From JAIBJN01 sp963847985 (GTDB lineage Bacteria; Actinomycetota; Thermoleophilia; Gaiellales; Gaiellaceae): a DNA stretch of 47,036 nt. This document shows positions 9,537-18,175 of the stretch, piece after piece. Every line of letters begins with the position of its first letter. Positions within the stretch are counted from its first letter, which is position 1. Location: the NCBI GenBank assembly GCA_963847985.1, contig CAWKBS010000010.1, positions 1 to 47,036 on the forward strand, given 5' to 3'. The translations under genes were made by a program, and so were the position numbers. The notes beneath the pieces were generated by a model, which ran no database searches, was not told the origin of the DNA, and was given only the letters and a program-made list of their open reading frames with translations.

Positions 9537-9626
9537 GCGGCGCCATGCGGTGTCGTCAGTCATACCTCGGTATGAGGTCTCTGCGTCCAGCCTGGCCGCA
9601 CGCCAGGAGAGGCGATCATCTGAAGA
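9537..9626 (+). other. nuoM-nuoN spacer with two inverted repeats
   Basis: If nuoM ends at 9536 this 90-base spacer is non-coding. It holds a near-perfect palindrome TCATACCTCGGTATGA (about 9559-9574; 7-base arms around TC), which is AT-richer than its surroundings, and a hairpin CCTGGC-CGCAC-GCCAGG about 25 bases further on. Several in-frame stops (9534, 9573, 9621) support non-coding status. The first could be an operator-like site and the second an RNA hairpin ahead of nuoN. Confidence 0.5.
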
Positions 9627-11100
9627 TTGGAGACCTTCACGGCGCCAACGATCGACTGGACGGGGCTCTCGCCGATCCTGATCACGCTGGGCGGCGCGGT
9701 CGTCGTCCTGCTCGTGAGCCTCTTCCTCCCGCTCGGGGCCCGGCGGCCGTTCGCCGCCACCGTCACCGCTCTCTGCTTCGCCGCCGCTGCTGCCGCCGCC
9801 ATCGCGCTGTTCGCCGTCGACGACACCGGGCGCGGAATCGTGGCGGACGCAATCCGGCGCGACCGGCTCGCCGAGCTCGCGCAGGTGCTCGTGATGGCAG
9901 CCGGACTCCTGAGCGTCCTCGTGTCCTACCGGGAGCCGGACCGCGACGATCGCGCCGGCGAATACCACGCCCTCTTGCTGACGGCCGCGAGCGGCATGGC
10001 GTTCTTCGTCGCCGCGAACAACCTCATGACGCTCTTCCTCGGGCTCGAGTGGTTCTCGATCTGCCTCTACATCCTCACCGCCATCGCGGTCGAGCGCCTG
10101 AGCGGGCTCGAGGCGAGCCTCAAGTACCTGATCGTGGGCAGCTTCGGCTCGGCGATCCTGCTCTTCGGGAGCGCGTTCGTGTTCGGCGCCACCGGTGCGC
10201 TCGACTTCGCCGGGATCGCCGCCGGCACGGCCGACGCCGAGCGGCTCTTCGTCGTCGCCGGCCTGGCGATGATCATCGTCGGGCTCGCGTTCAAGGCCTC
10301 CGCGGCGCCCTTCCACATGTGGACCCCCGACGTCTACGAGGGCGCGCCGACGCCGGTCACCGGCTTCATGGCCGCCGCGACCAAGGTGGCGGCGCTCGTC
10401 GTCACGATGCGTCTGCTCGTCACGGCGTTCCCCAGCGAGGAGGAACTCTGGACCGTCGCCCTCGCCGTGATCGTCTGCATCTCGCTCGCCTGGGGAAACC
10501 TGGCTGCCATCGTGCAGACGAACGTCAAGCGGCTCCTCGCGTACTCGAGCATCTCGCACGCCGGCTTCCTGCTCATGCCGATCGCCGCCGGAAACCCCCT
10601 CGGCGGCCGCGCGCTTCTCTACTACCTGATCCCGTACGGGGCCATGAGCCTCGGGGCCTTCGCCATCGTCGCCATCCGCGAGCGGGAGCTCCGGGCGCCG
10701 GTCACCCTGGCGAACCTGGCCGGCTTCGGCTGGGAGCGGCCGTTCCTGGGACTTTCGCTGGCCCTCTTCATGTTCGGCTTCATCGGCTTCCCGCCGACCG
10801 GGATCTTCCTGGGGAAGATCTACGCCTTCGGCGCGGTCATCGACCGCGGCTGGGCCTGGCTCGCCGTGGTGGGGGTCATCGCCACCGCCGTCTCGGTCTA
10901 CTACTACCTGAACGTGATCCGCGCCATGTACATGCAGCCGCGCGAGCTGGCGGTGGTCGCCGCGGGCGGCTCACCGCCGCCGGACCGGCTTCTTGTGAGC
11001 GCGGTCGCCGCCACCGTCGTCGTCGCGATCGGCAGCTTCGTCTTCGCCGACCCGCTCCTCGACATCGCCGCCGACGCAGTCGCCTTCCTACCGTTCCCCG

Positions 11101-11108
<8 letters not shown>
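9627..11108 (+). CDS. nuoN: NADH-quinone oxidoreductase subunit N (antiporter-like)
   Basis: 493 residues from TTG 9627 (ETFTAPTIDWTGLSP), preceded by an in-frame TGA at 9621. Multi-pass membrane protein with the NuoN/Mrp core: a glutamate in LFLGLEWFSICLYILTAI and a lysine in GLAFKASAAPFHMWTPDVYE. Reading frame intact, unlike nuoL and nuoM. Last gene of the complex I operon; its end overlaps the next TTG start at 11101 by 8 bases, so the following oxidoreductase is probably co-transcribed. Confidence 0.94.
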
Positions 11109-12445
<1,337 letters not shown>

Positions 12446-12457
12446 CCTCGTACCGTC

Positions 12458-12875
12458 ATGACCGACGCCCGCGACGAGCTCGTCCGCAGCCTCGCCGGCC
12501 TGGCCCTCTTCGCCGACCTGCGCGACTCCGGATCTCTGGGCGATCGCCGACCCGGAGAAGGAACGCCTCTTCGGCGAGGGCGAGCGCGTTCTCCGGCGCG
12601 GTCTCTCCGGCGGCGGGTTCTTCGTCATCCTCGACGGCGAGGCGGCGGTCGAGATCCCGGACGGGGAGCCGCGTCGCCTCCGGCGCGGTGACTTCTTCGG
12701 CGAGGTCTCGACCCTGCTCGAGTGCAAGCCGACCGCCGACGTCGTCGCCCACACGGCTCTGCACACCCTCGAGATTCCAGGACCGCAGCTCGAAGAGCTG
12801 CTTCTGCAGTACCCGCACGTCACCTACCGGATGCTGCAGACCATGGCCCGCCGGATCCGCGACCTGCTCGAGTAG
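12458..12875 (+). CDS. Small cyclic-nucleotide-binding-domain protein (CRP/FNR sensor domain only), frame-disrupted
   Basis: Starts MTDARDELVRSLAGLALFADL, then an extra G at about 12529-12531 shifts the frame; the continuation is DLWAIADPEKERLFGEGERVLRRG. The rest is a beta-roll cNMP domain (FFVILDGEAAVEIPDG, GDFFGEVSTLLE) and a final helix ending IRDLLE. Corrected length about 138 residues: there is no DNA-binding domain. The phosphate-binding cassette has KPTADV where cAMP binders have an Arg (PRxA), so ligand binding is doubtful. A nucleotide cyclase lies 1.7 kb downstream. The TAG stop is the first three bases of the hairpin element at 12873. Confidence 0.72.
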
Positions 12876-13038
12876 CGCTCCTGCAGGCAATGCTGGCTAG
12901 CGTCTGCGTCGTGAGCATCAAGCCAGAGGTCGCACTCGCGCGCGGCCAAGGCTGGCAGCCTTGGCAAGTGCGAGGGTGGGCTCTGGCGCCGCGTGATCGC
13001 GGGGCAGACGCAGGCATGCATTGCCTGGAGGGGCGCTA
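12873..13038 (-). repeat. Long structured hairpin element, copy A (inverted relative to copy B)
   Basis: 166-base imperfect palindrome running from the stop codon of the cNMP gene to the base before the next GTG. Visible stems from outside in: TAGCGC/GCGCTA (12873-12878/13033-13038), AGGCAATGC/GCATTGCCT (12885-12893/13018-13026), GCGTCTGC/GCAGACGC (12900-12907/13004-13011), GCCAGAG/CTCTGGC (12922-12928/12981-12987), TCGCACT/AGTGCGA (12930-12936/12967-12973), CCAAGGCT/AGCCTTGG (12946-12953/12957-12964). A side hairpin CCGCG-TGAT-CGCGG sits at about 12989-13002. Its reverse complement aligns along the whole length with the element at 17069. The ribosome-binding sequence of the downstream gene (GGAGGGG, 13027-13033) is inside the closing stem. 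Strand is assigned only relative to copy B; the true sense strand is unknown. Confidence 0.88.
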
Positions 13039-14502
13039 GTGGGTAACGGCGAGCGGCCCTTTCCGCCCGGGGACTACCCCGTCGTCGTCGTCGGAAGCGG
13101 GCCGGGGGGCTTGCAAGCGAGCTACTGCCTCACGCGCCTGGGCGTCGAGCACGCGGTCATCTCGCAGGACGACTCGCCCGGAGGGATGTTCCGCCTCTAC
13201 CCGATCTACCAGCGCCTCCTCTCCTGGTCGAAGCCGGACGCGCCCGCGGAGCCCGGTACGCGCGCCTACGAGTGGTACGACCACAACAGCCTGGTTGCGG
13301 ACGACCCGCGCCACCAGGCGCTGGTGCCCGCATTCATGGACCGCTCGTTCATGGTGCCCTCGCGGGAGGAGATGGAGCGTGGGCTCGCCGCGTTCGCGCA
13401 GCAGGTGCCCGTGGCGGTGCGGTACGGCTGCCGCTGGGAGAGCACGCGGCGCGAGGACGACGGCCGGCTCGTGCTCACGACCTCCGACGGTGAGTACAGG
13501 GCGCGGGCGGTCGTTTTCGCGATCGGGGTGACGACGCCGTGGCTCTCGCCGATCCCCGGGATCGAGACGGTGCCCCATTACGTGGACACCCGGGCGCCCT
13601 CCGACTACCGCGGGCGGCGCGTCTTCGTGATCGGCAAGCGGAACTCGGGCTTCGAGATCGCAGACGGGCTGCTCCCGTGGGCGAGCCAGGTGATCCTCGG
13701 CTCGCCGCGGCCCGTGCAGACCGCGGTGATCGCGCAGGCCTCGGTCCGCGTCCGCTACCTGCAGCCGTACGAGGACACAGCCCTCGGCGGCGGCACGTTC
13801 GCGCTCGACCTCGCCGTGGAGCGCATCGAGCGGCTGGAGCAGGGCTGGCGCATCGTCGGAAACGGGACGACCAGGCCCGGGCCGATCGACCTCGAGGTCG
13901 ACGAGGTCATCGCCGCAACGGGCTTCTCGACGCCGCTGCTCGACCTTGGGAAGCTTGGCGTCCGCACCGTCGCGCAGGGCCGCATCCCGGCGCTGACGCC
14001 CTTCTGGGAGAGCGAGGCCGGCTCGGGGATCTACTTCGCAGGGAACGCGACGCAGGGGGCGGCCGGCCTGCGCAAGCACGGCGTGGGCGCTGCCTCGCCG
14101 GCGGTGCACGGCTTCCGCTACAACGCTCGGGTCATGGCTCGCGACCTGGCTTCGACCCACTTCGGAATCCACGTTCCCAACGACCGCGTCAGCAGACGCG
14201 ACCTGGAGCGGTACCTCCTCGAGGAGCTGTCGACGGCGCCGGAGCTCTGGACGCAGAAGTCCTACCTGGCCCGCGTCGTCTACGACAACCTCGAGAGCGA
14301 GATCGCCCCGCTGGCGGACTACGTCGACAATCCCGGCCACCAATCCGTCGCTGTCGCGGTCGAGATGAATGCCGCCGGCGACATCTACCCGGCGGTCTAC
14401 GTCGAGGTGGACGGCGGGGTCCGCGAGCGGCTCCTGCCTCCGGACCTGCTGAACGACTTCCGCGGCCCCGAGTACGAGCGGGAACTGCGCGCCGCCCTCT
14501 GA
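13039..14502 (+). CDS. FAD/NAD(P)-binding flavoprotein (Pyr_redox_3/FMO-like)
   Basis: 487 residues from GTG 13039, 5 bases after GGAGGGG. N-terminal FAD Rossmann motif VVVVGSGPGGLQASYCL, a second dinucleotide-binding segment VFVIGKRNSGFEIADGL, and a late ATG-type motif VIAATGFSTPLLDL followed by GIYFAGNATQG. This order is that of flavin-containing monooxygenase and thioredoxin-reductase-like enzymes; no redox CxxC is present, so a monooxygenase or bacillithiol/thiol reductase type role is possible but unproven. The extra 100-residue C-terminal tail is not one I recognise. The whole leader between the previous stop and this start is the structured element at 12873. Confidence 0.78.
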   Translation: MGNGERPFPPGDYPVVVVGSGPGGLQASYCLTRLGVEHAVISQDDSPGGMFRLYPIYQRLLSWSKPDAPAEPGTRAYEWYDHNSLVADDPRHQALVPAFMDRSFMVPSREEMERGLAAFAQQVPVAVRYGCRWESTRREDDGRLVLTTSDGEYRARAVVFAIGVTTPWLSPIPGIETVPHYVDTRAPSDYRGRRVFVIGKRNSGFEIADGLLPWASQVILGSPRPVQTAVIAQASVRVRYLQPYEDTALGGGTFALDLAVERIERLEQGWRIVGNGTTRPGPIDLEVDEVIAATGFSTPLLDLGKLGVRTVAQGRIPALTPFWESEAGSGIYFAGNATQGAAGLRKHGVGAASPAVHGFRYNARVMARDLASTHFGIHVPNDRVSRRDLERYLLEELSTAPELWTQKSYLARVVYDNLESEIAPLADYVDNPGHQSVAVAVEMNAAGDIYPAVYVEVDGGVRERLLPPDLLNDFRGPEYERELRAAL

Positions 14503-14561
14503 TGGAGCTGCGATCCCCACCCACGCGCTCGTAGCCGGAGGCTACGGGCGCAACGGGCGCC

Positions 14562-15993
14562 GTGTGCCGGCCAGCGCGGCCCCACGGCTTCGGACGGCCT
14601 TCGACGGCCCTCCGGCTCGCCGTCCCGCTCGCCGGCCTCTTCCTCCTCCTGGGCGTTCCCGACCTGGACGTCGTCTGGGAGCACCAGCCGTCCCACTTCT
14701 GGCTCGTGCTCGTCTCGGCGGTCCTCAGCTTCATGCTCGGCCTCCTCATGGCGGAGGCGGCCGCTCGGCGCGGAGACGCCCGCGTGCTCCTCGTCTCGCT
14801 CGCCTTCCTCGCCAGCTCCGGCTTCCTCGCGCTCCACGCGCTCGCCACGCCCGGAGTCCTGCTTGCGGGGAAGAACTCCGGCTTCCAGATCGCCGCGGCG
14901 ATCGGGCTCCTGATCGCCTCGGGGTTCGCCGCCGCGTCCGCGCTCCCGCTCGGGGACGCATTGGGGCAGGCGATCCTGCGGGAGCGGCGCCTCTTGCTCG
15001 CCTCGGTCGGCGTCGCTCTCGTCGTGTGGGCGGTGCTCGCCCTCGGGACACTGCCGCCGCTCGACGAGGCGATCGCACCGGAGGCCGCCCGCGGCCCGCT
15101 GCTCGTCCTCTGGGCGGTCGGGACGCTCTTCTACGGCTACGCCGCCTTCCGCTACGCGCGCCTTTACGCCAGACGCCGAGCGCCCGTCGCGCTCGCCGTG
15201 GCCGCGGCCTGGGTCCTGCTCGCGGAGGCCATGCTCGCCGTCGCGATCGCCCGGAACTGGCACGTGAGCTGGTGGGAGTGGCACCTCCTCATGCTGCTCG
15301 CCTTCGCCCTCGTCGCGCGCAGCGTCTGGGCGGAGTGGAAGCGCGAAGGGTCGAGCGCCGAGGTGTTCGCCGATCTCTACGAGGAGCGGACGCTGGGAAG
15401 CCGCGAGGAGCTGAGCGTCCTCTTCGCCGACCTCCAGGGGTTCACGACGTTCGCCGAGCGGACGCCGCCCGACGAGGTGCGGACGATGCTCGACGCCCAC
15501 TTCTCGGCGGCCGCGCCCGTCATCCAGGGCGAGGACGGCGAGCTCGTGCAGACCGTCGGCGACGCGCTCCTGGCCGTCTTCCGCGGCGAGGGCCACGAGG
15601 CGCGGGCGGCCCGCGCCGGGCTCGCGCTCCAACAGGCCTGCGCTGGCGCTGCCGGAGCGCCGGGCCGACTGGCCGCAGTTTCGCGTCGGGATCAACTCCG
15701 GCGAGGCGCTCGTCGGGCTCGTGCAGGCGCCCGGCGTGCGGTCGTTCGGGCCCACAGGCGACGTCGTCAACACGGGCGCCCGGCTGGAGCAGGAGGCACG
15801 GGCCGGCGAGGTGGTCGTCTCGGCCCGCACGCGGGCGGCGCTGGGCGACAACGCCTCCGTCGAGGACCTCGGCGATCTCCCCGTCAAGGGGAAGGAGCGG
15901 CCGGTGCGGGCGTTCGTCCTACGCGCTCTGCCTGCGCGCGGGAGCGAGGGCGACGAGCGCCTGCAGGATCAGGATCGCGAAGGAGACGGCTAG
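14562..15993 (+). CDS. Membrane-anchored class III adenylate/guanylate cyclase, frame-disrupted
   Basis: N-terminal half has seven to eight hydrophobic helices (for example FWLVLVSAVLSFMLGLLMAE and WEWHLLMLLAFALVA). The cyclase domain follows: LSVLFADLQGFTTFAE with the first metal Asp, VQTVGDALLAVF with the second, and, after a frame change at about 15636-15643 (one extra base), FGPTGDVVNTGARLEQEA with the transition-state Asn and Arg. The Lys usually before TxGD is Gln here, which may alter purine recognition. Corrected length about 476 residues. The GTG 14562 start lacks a clear ribosome-binding site. The last 75 bases overlap the convergent gene at 15919. Likely makes cAMP or cGMP at the membrane. 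Confidence 0.75.
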
Positions 15994-16314
15994 CACGCCG
16001 GTCGCGATCCCGGGCACGGTGCCCTCCGGGACCACGGGAGCGCGGATCGCCGCGCCGACGACGACCGTGAGCACGAGGCCGGTCGCCAGCCAGGCCTGGA
16101 GCCGGCCGAGCGTGTCTCCGTTCCCGTCGCGCGAGGCGTCTACGACCCGGGCGAAGCAGATCAGCCCCGCCGCGGCGGTCACCGGGACGCCGAGCACGAG
16201 AAGGTAGAACGAGGCAGACGACTGGCCGAGCGCGTCCGCGACGGCGACGGCGAGAAGGAGAGCGCCGGCGAGCTCGACTGCCACCGCCCCGGCGCCGCTG
16301 CGCGTCTCCCACAT
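15919..16314 (-). CDS. Four-helix membrane protein of unknown function
   Basis: 131 residues from ATG 16314 with four hydrophobic stretches (about residues 12-30, 34-55, 71-92, 101-122) separated by short loops; one loop is charged (DASRDGNGDTLGR). I do not recognise a family. It overlaps the end of the cyclase gene tail to tail and is divergent from the MBL-fold hydrolase, with only 50 bases between the two starts. Confidence 0.65.
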   Translation of the reverse strand: MWETRSGAGAVAVELAGALLLAVAVADALGQSSASFYLLVLGVPVTAAAGLICFARVVDASRDGNGDTLGRLQAWLATGLVLTVVVGAAIRAPVVPEGTVPGIATGVLAVSFAILILQALVALAPARRQSA

Positions 16315-16352
16315 GCGCTCCCGTTCGGCGCCGCAGCCGGTTTTCCTTCCGT

Positions 16353-16358
16353 TACCCT
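16353..16358 (+). promoter_or_regulatory. -10 box TACCCT, leaderless promoter of the MBL hydrolase
   Basis: TANNNT exactly 6 bases before GTG 16365, placing the transcript start at or next to the start codon. No ribosome-binding sequence is present, as expected for a leaderless mRNA. Confidence 0.6.
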
Positions 16359-16364
16359 GGCCGC

Positions 16365-17069
16365 GTGGCGGACACGGCCATCACCTGGCTCGGACACGCG
16401 GCTTTCCGGATCGACACGCCCGGCGGCAAGCGGATCTACGTCGACCCGTGGCTCGAGAGCCCGACGTGTCCCGCAGGCGAGCGCAAGCCCGAGCGGGTCG
16501 ACCTGATCGCGCTCACCCACGGCCACGACGACCACGTCGGCCAGACGGTCGAGCTCGCGCAGCGGTTCGACTGCCCGGTGGTCGCGCTCGTCGAGCTGCG
16601 CGGATGGCTCTCGACCCAGGGCCTCTCCGCGGATCCGACCCTGGCCGGCAACAAGGGCGGCACGATCGAGCGCGACGGCATCCGGATCACCTTCACCGAC
16701 GCCAAGCACTCGAGCTCGGCCTTCCAGAACGGCGCCTTCCTCTACCTGGGCGAGCCGGCCGGCCTCGTGATCGAGGTCGAGAACGGCACGAAGCTCTACT
16801 TCGCGGGCGACACGTGCGTCTTCGGCGACATGGCGCTGATCGGCAGGATCTACGAGCCGGACCTCGCCGTCCTCCCGATCGGCGGCCACTACACCATGGA
16901 TCCGCGCGAGGCTGCGGTCGCGCTCGAGCTCCTCGGGGTCGGCCGCTGCCTCCCCTGTCACTACGGGACGTTCCCGCTGCTCACGGGGACACCGGAGGAA
17001 TGCCGGCGCCTGCTGACGACGGACTGCGAGATCCTCGCGCCCGCCCCGGGCGAGACGGTGACGGTCTGA
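16365..17069 (+). CDS. Metal-dependent hydrolase, UPF0173 / MBL-fold
   Basis: 234 residues, matching the UPF0173 family in length and layout. Starts with AITWLGHAAFRI, then the metallo-beta-lactamase metal motif LTHGHDDHVGQ near residue 50, a histidine in DAKHSSSAF, the Asp of LYFAGDT, and a final histidine in PCHYGTFPLLTG. The family binds two metals and is thought to hydrolyse a small substrate; the substrate is not known. The start GTG 16365 is supported by the -10 box 6 bases upstream. Its TGA (17067-17069) overlaps the structured element of copy B. Confidence 0.9.
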   Translation: MADTAITWLGHAAFRIDTPGGKRIYVDPWLESPTCPAGERKPERVDLIALTHGHDDHVGQTVELAQRFDCPVVALVELRGWLSTQGLSADPTLAGNKGGTIERDGIRITFTDAKHSSSAFQNGAFLYLGEPAGLVIEVENGTKLYFAGDTCVFGDMALIGRIYEPDLAVLPIGGHYTMDPREAAVALELLGVGRCLPCHYGTFPLLTGTPEECRRLLTTDCEILAPAPGETVTV

Positions 17070-17232
17070 GTGCCCCTCCCGGCAATACATGCCTGCCCCT
17101 GCCCCGCGATCACGCTGCGCCAGAGCCCACCCTCGTCCTCACCGAGGCATCCAGCCTCGGCTTCGGCCGAGTGCGAACTCTGGCTTGGTGCTCGCAAGGC
17201 AGGAGCGGGGCAGCATCACCGGGAGAAGCACT
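17069..17232 (+). repeat. Long structured hairpin element, copy B
   Basis: 164-base imperfect palindrome filling the gap between the MBL hydrolase stop and GTG 17234. Stems: AGTGC/GCACT (17069-17073/17228-17232), CTCCCGG/CCGGGAG (17076-17082/17219-17225), CTGCCCC/GGGGCAG (17093-17099/17207-17213), TGCC/GGCA (17100-17103/17198-17201), GCCAGAG/CTCTGGC (17119-17125/17178-17184), CCGAGGC/GCCTCGG (17142-17148/17154-17160). It shares an exact 19-base block (17117-17135) and a 20-base block with one mismatch (17168-17187) with the reverse complement of copy A. Outer stems and the apical stem differ from copy A by paired changes. A side hairpin GCG-ATCA-CGC and an asymmetric CCCACCC loop are conserved. 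A GGGAG ribosome-binding sequence for the next gene is buried in the closing stem. Confidence 0.88.
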
Positions 17233-17233
17233 A

Positions 17234-17512
17234 GTGAGGGAGCGCTGGTTCGGCGCCACCGGCCGGCGGGGCCCCGAGATCGCGGTCGAGGGAGAGGTCG
17301 AGCTCGTCGACGCGCTCGTCCTCGACGGCATCGGGGACGAGGAAGCCCTGCGCGAGGCCCACGGTGCCGGCCGGCCGGTCGTCGTGCGCGCCGCCGACCC
17401 TGAGGCGGTCACGCGCGCGCTCGCGCGACCCGAGGTGGCCTGCGTCCTCGTCCCCGCAGACAAGCGCGACCTGCTCGACCTCGATTTCCGCCGTATCACG
17501 TACGGCGCCTGA
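17234..17512 (+). CDS. Short protein of unknown function
   Basis: 92 residues from GTG 17234, 8 bases after GGGAG. Alternating hydrophobic strands and helices (ALVLDGIGDEEALREAH, RPVVVRAADPEAVTRAL, VACVLVPADKRDLLDLDF) suggest part of an alpha/beta barrel or Rossmann-like fold. The middle faintly recalls the RNase P p30/PHP barrel by eye, too weakly to name. Its leader is entirely the structured element B. It ends 106 bases before the convergent secreted-protein gene, with a palindrome between. Confidence 0.6.
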   Translation: MRERWFGATGRRGPEIAVEGEVELVDALVLDGIGDEEALREAHGAGRPVVVRAADPEAVTRALARPEVACVLVPADKRDLLDLDFRRITYGA

Positions 17513-17545
17513 CCCGCCGGGCAAAGTCTCCCCCGGCCCTGTCCA

Positions 17546-17607
17546 GGGGTCGGATCTTGCAATCGCGCTGGGACATGCCTCGTGCTCGAATGCAAGGATC
17601 CGACCCC
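17546..17607. repeat. REP-like palindrome between convergent genes
   Basis: Arms GGGGTCGGATCTTGCA (17546-17561) and TGCAAGGATCCGACCCC (17591-17607) are complementary over 16 pairs with one bulged G. The 29-base interior contains GGGACATGCC. It lies between two convergent genes, so it may act as a bidirectional terminator, but the GGGGTCGGATC arm and the GGGACATG core resemble mobile REP-type palindromes; GGGACATG recurs in the palindrome at 37364. Confidence 0.7.
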
Positions 17608-17618
17608 CGGGCTTCAGG

Positions 17619-18107
17619 CTATGCCGTGAGGGCCGCGCAGGCCTCCTCGACGCCTCCCATGCTGTGCTGCGGCTGGAGGATCACCTCGCCGGTCGTGAGG
17701 TTGATCTTCAGGACACCGGTGAACCCGAGCGGGTCGTCGCCGATCCCGAACGGGATCTGGCCGATGATCATCAGGATCTCCGTGCCGTCCGGCTTGACCT
17801 GCAGGTGGTCGGCGCCGACGTCCCGGAAGCTGTACGTATTGTCGCCGGCCTGTGCAGTGTAGGCCACGTTGAGCGTCCTCACCGAGACGAGGCCCTTCCC
17901 TCCGCCGGAGAACGTTCGAACGATGATGTGCCCCTTCGCGGTCGTCGTGACCGGAATCCCACAGACCTCGGTGAGGAACTCGTCAGCGAAGGTCTCGTCG
18001 ATGTCGAAGCGCTCCATCGTCGGCTTCCCTGCGAACGCGCCGGGCGCAAGGAGTGCCGCAACCACGAAGGCACCCGCCAGAAGGATGCCGAGAGCTCGTG
18101 TGCTCAT
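17619..18107 (-). CDS. Secreted protein of unknown function
   Basis: 162 residues from ATG 18107, chosen because GGGGCAGT lies just upstream and the signal peptide starts here; an upstream in-frame start at 18152 would put 15 charged residues before it. Signal peptide with hydrophobic core ILLAGAFVVAALLAPG and likely cleavage after AFA. The mature part is mostly beta-strand-like with one cysteine (TEVCGIP) and another near the C-terminus (EEACAALTA), possibly a disulfide. I do not recognise a family. Confidence 0.7.
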   Translation of the reverse strand: MSTRALGILLAGAFVVAALLAPGAFAGKPTMERFDIDETFADEFLTEVCGIPVTTTAKGHIIVRTFSGGGKGLVSVRTLNVAYTAQAGDNTYSFRDVGADHLQVKPDGTEILMIIGQIPFGIGDDPLGFTGVLKINLTTGEVILQPQHSMGGVEEACAALTA

Positions 18108-18175
18108 ACTGCCCCTTTCTTCCCCCCGTCCCGTGTCGCGCGTTCCTATCACGTTTGCAACGAACTACGCAACGG

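Noticed and set aside
12873..13038. Element A as an integron attC site
   Set aside because: It is an imperfect palindrome, but the RYYYAAC/GTTRRRY core sites are absent and there is no integrase or cassette array.
12722..13039. Open frame running from the cNMP gene through element A
   Set aside because: It crosses the palindrome and is out of frame with the cNMP domain; no protein-like pattern.
14502..14534. Ten-codon upstream ORF before the cyclase
   Set aside because: ATG overlaps the flavoprotein stop, but there is no conserved content and such mini-ORFs arise easily by chance.
17069..17232. Element B as 6S RNA, SRP RNA or a known riboswitch
   Set aside because: Two copies, no GGAA/SRP loop pattern, no central 6S-type bubble and no match to the cobalamin, TPP, SAM, glycine or c-di-GMP core sequences that I know.
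17234..17512. Naming the short protein an RNase P p30-like subunit
   Set aside because: The resemblance is limited to a short stretch by eye and p30 is not expected in bacteria.
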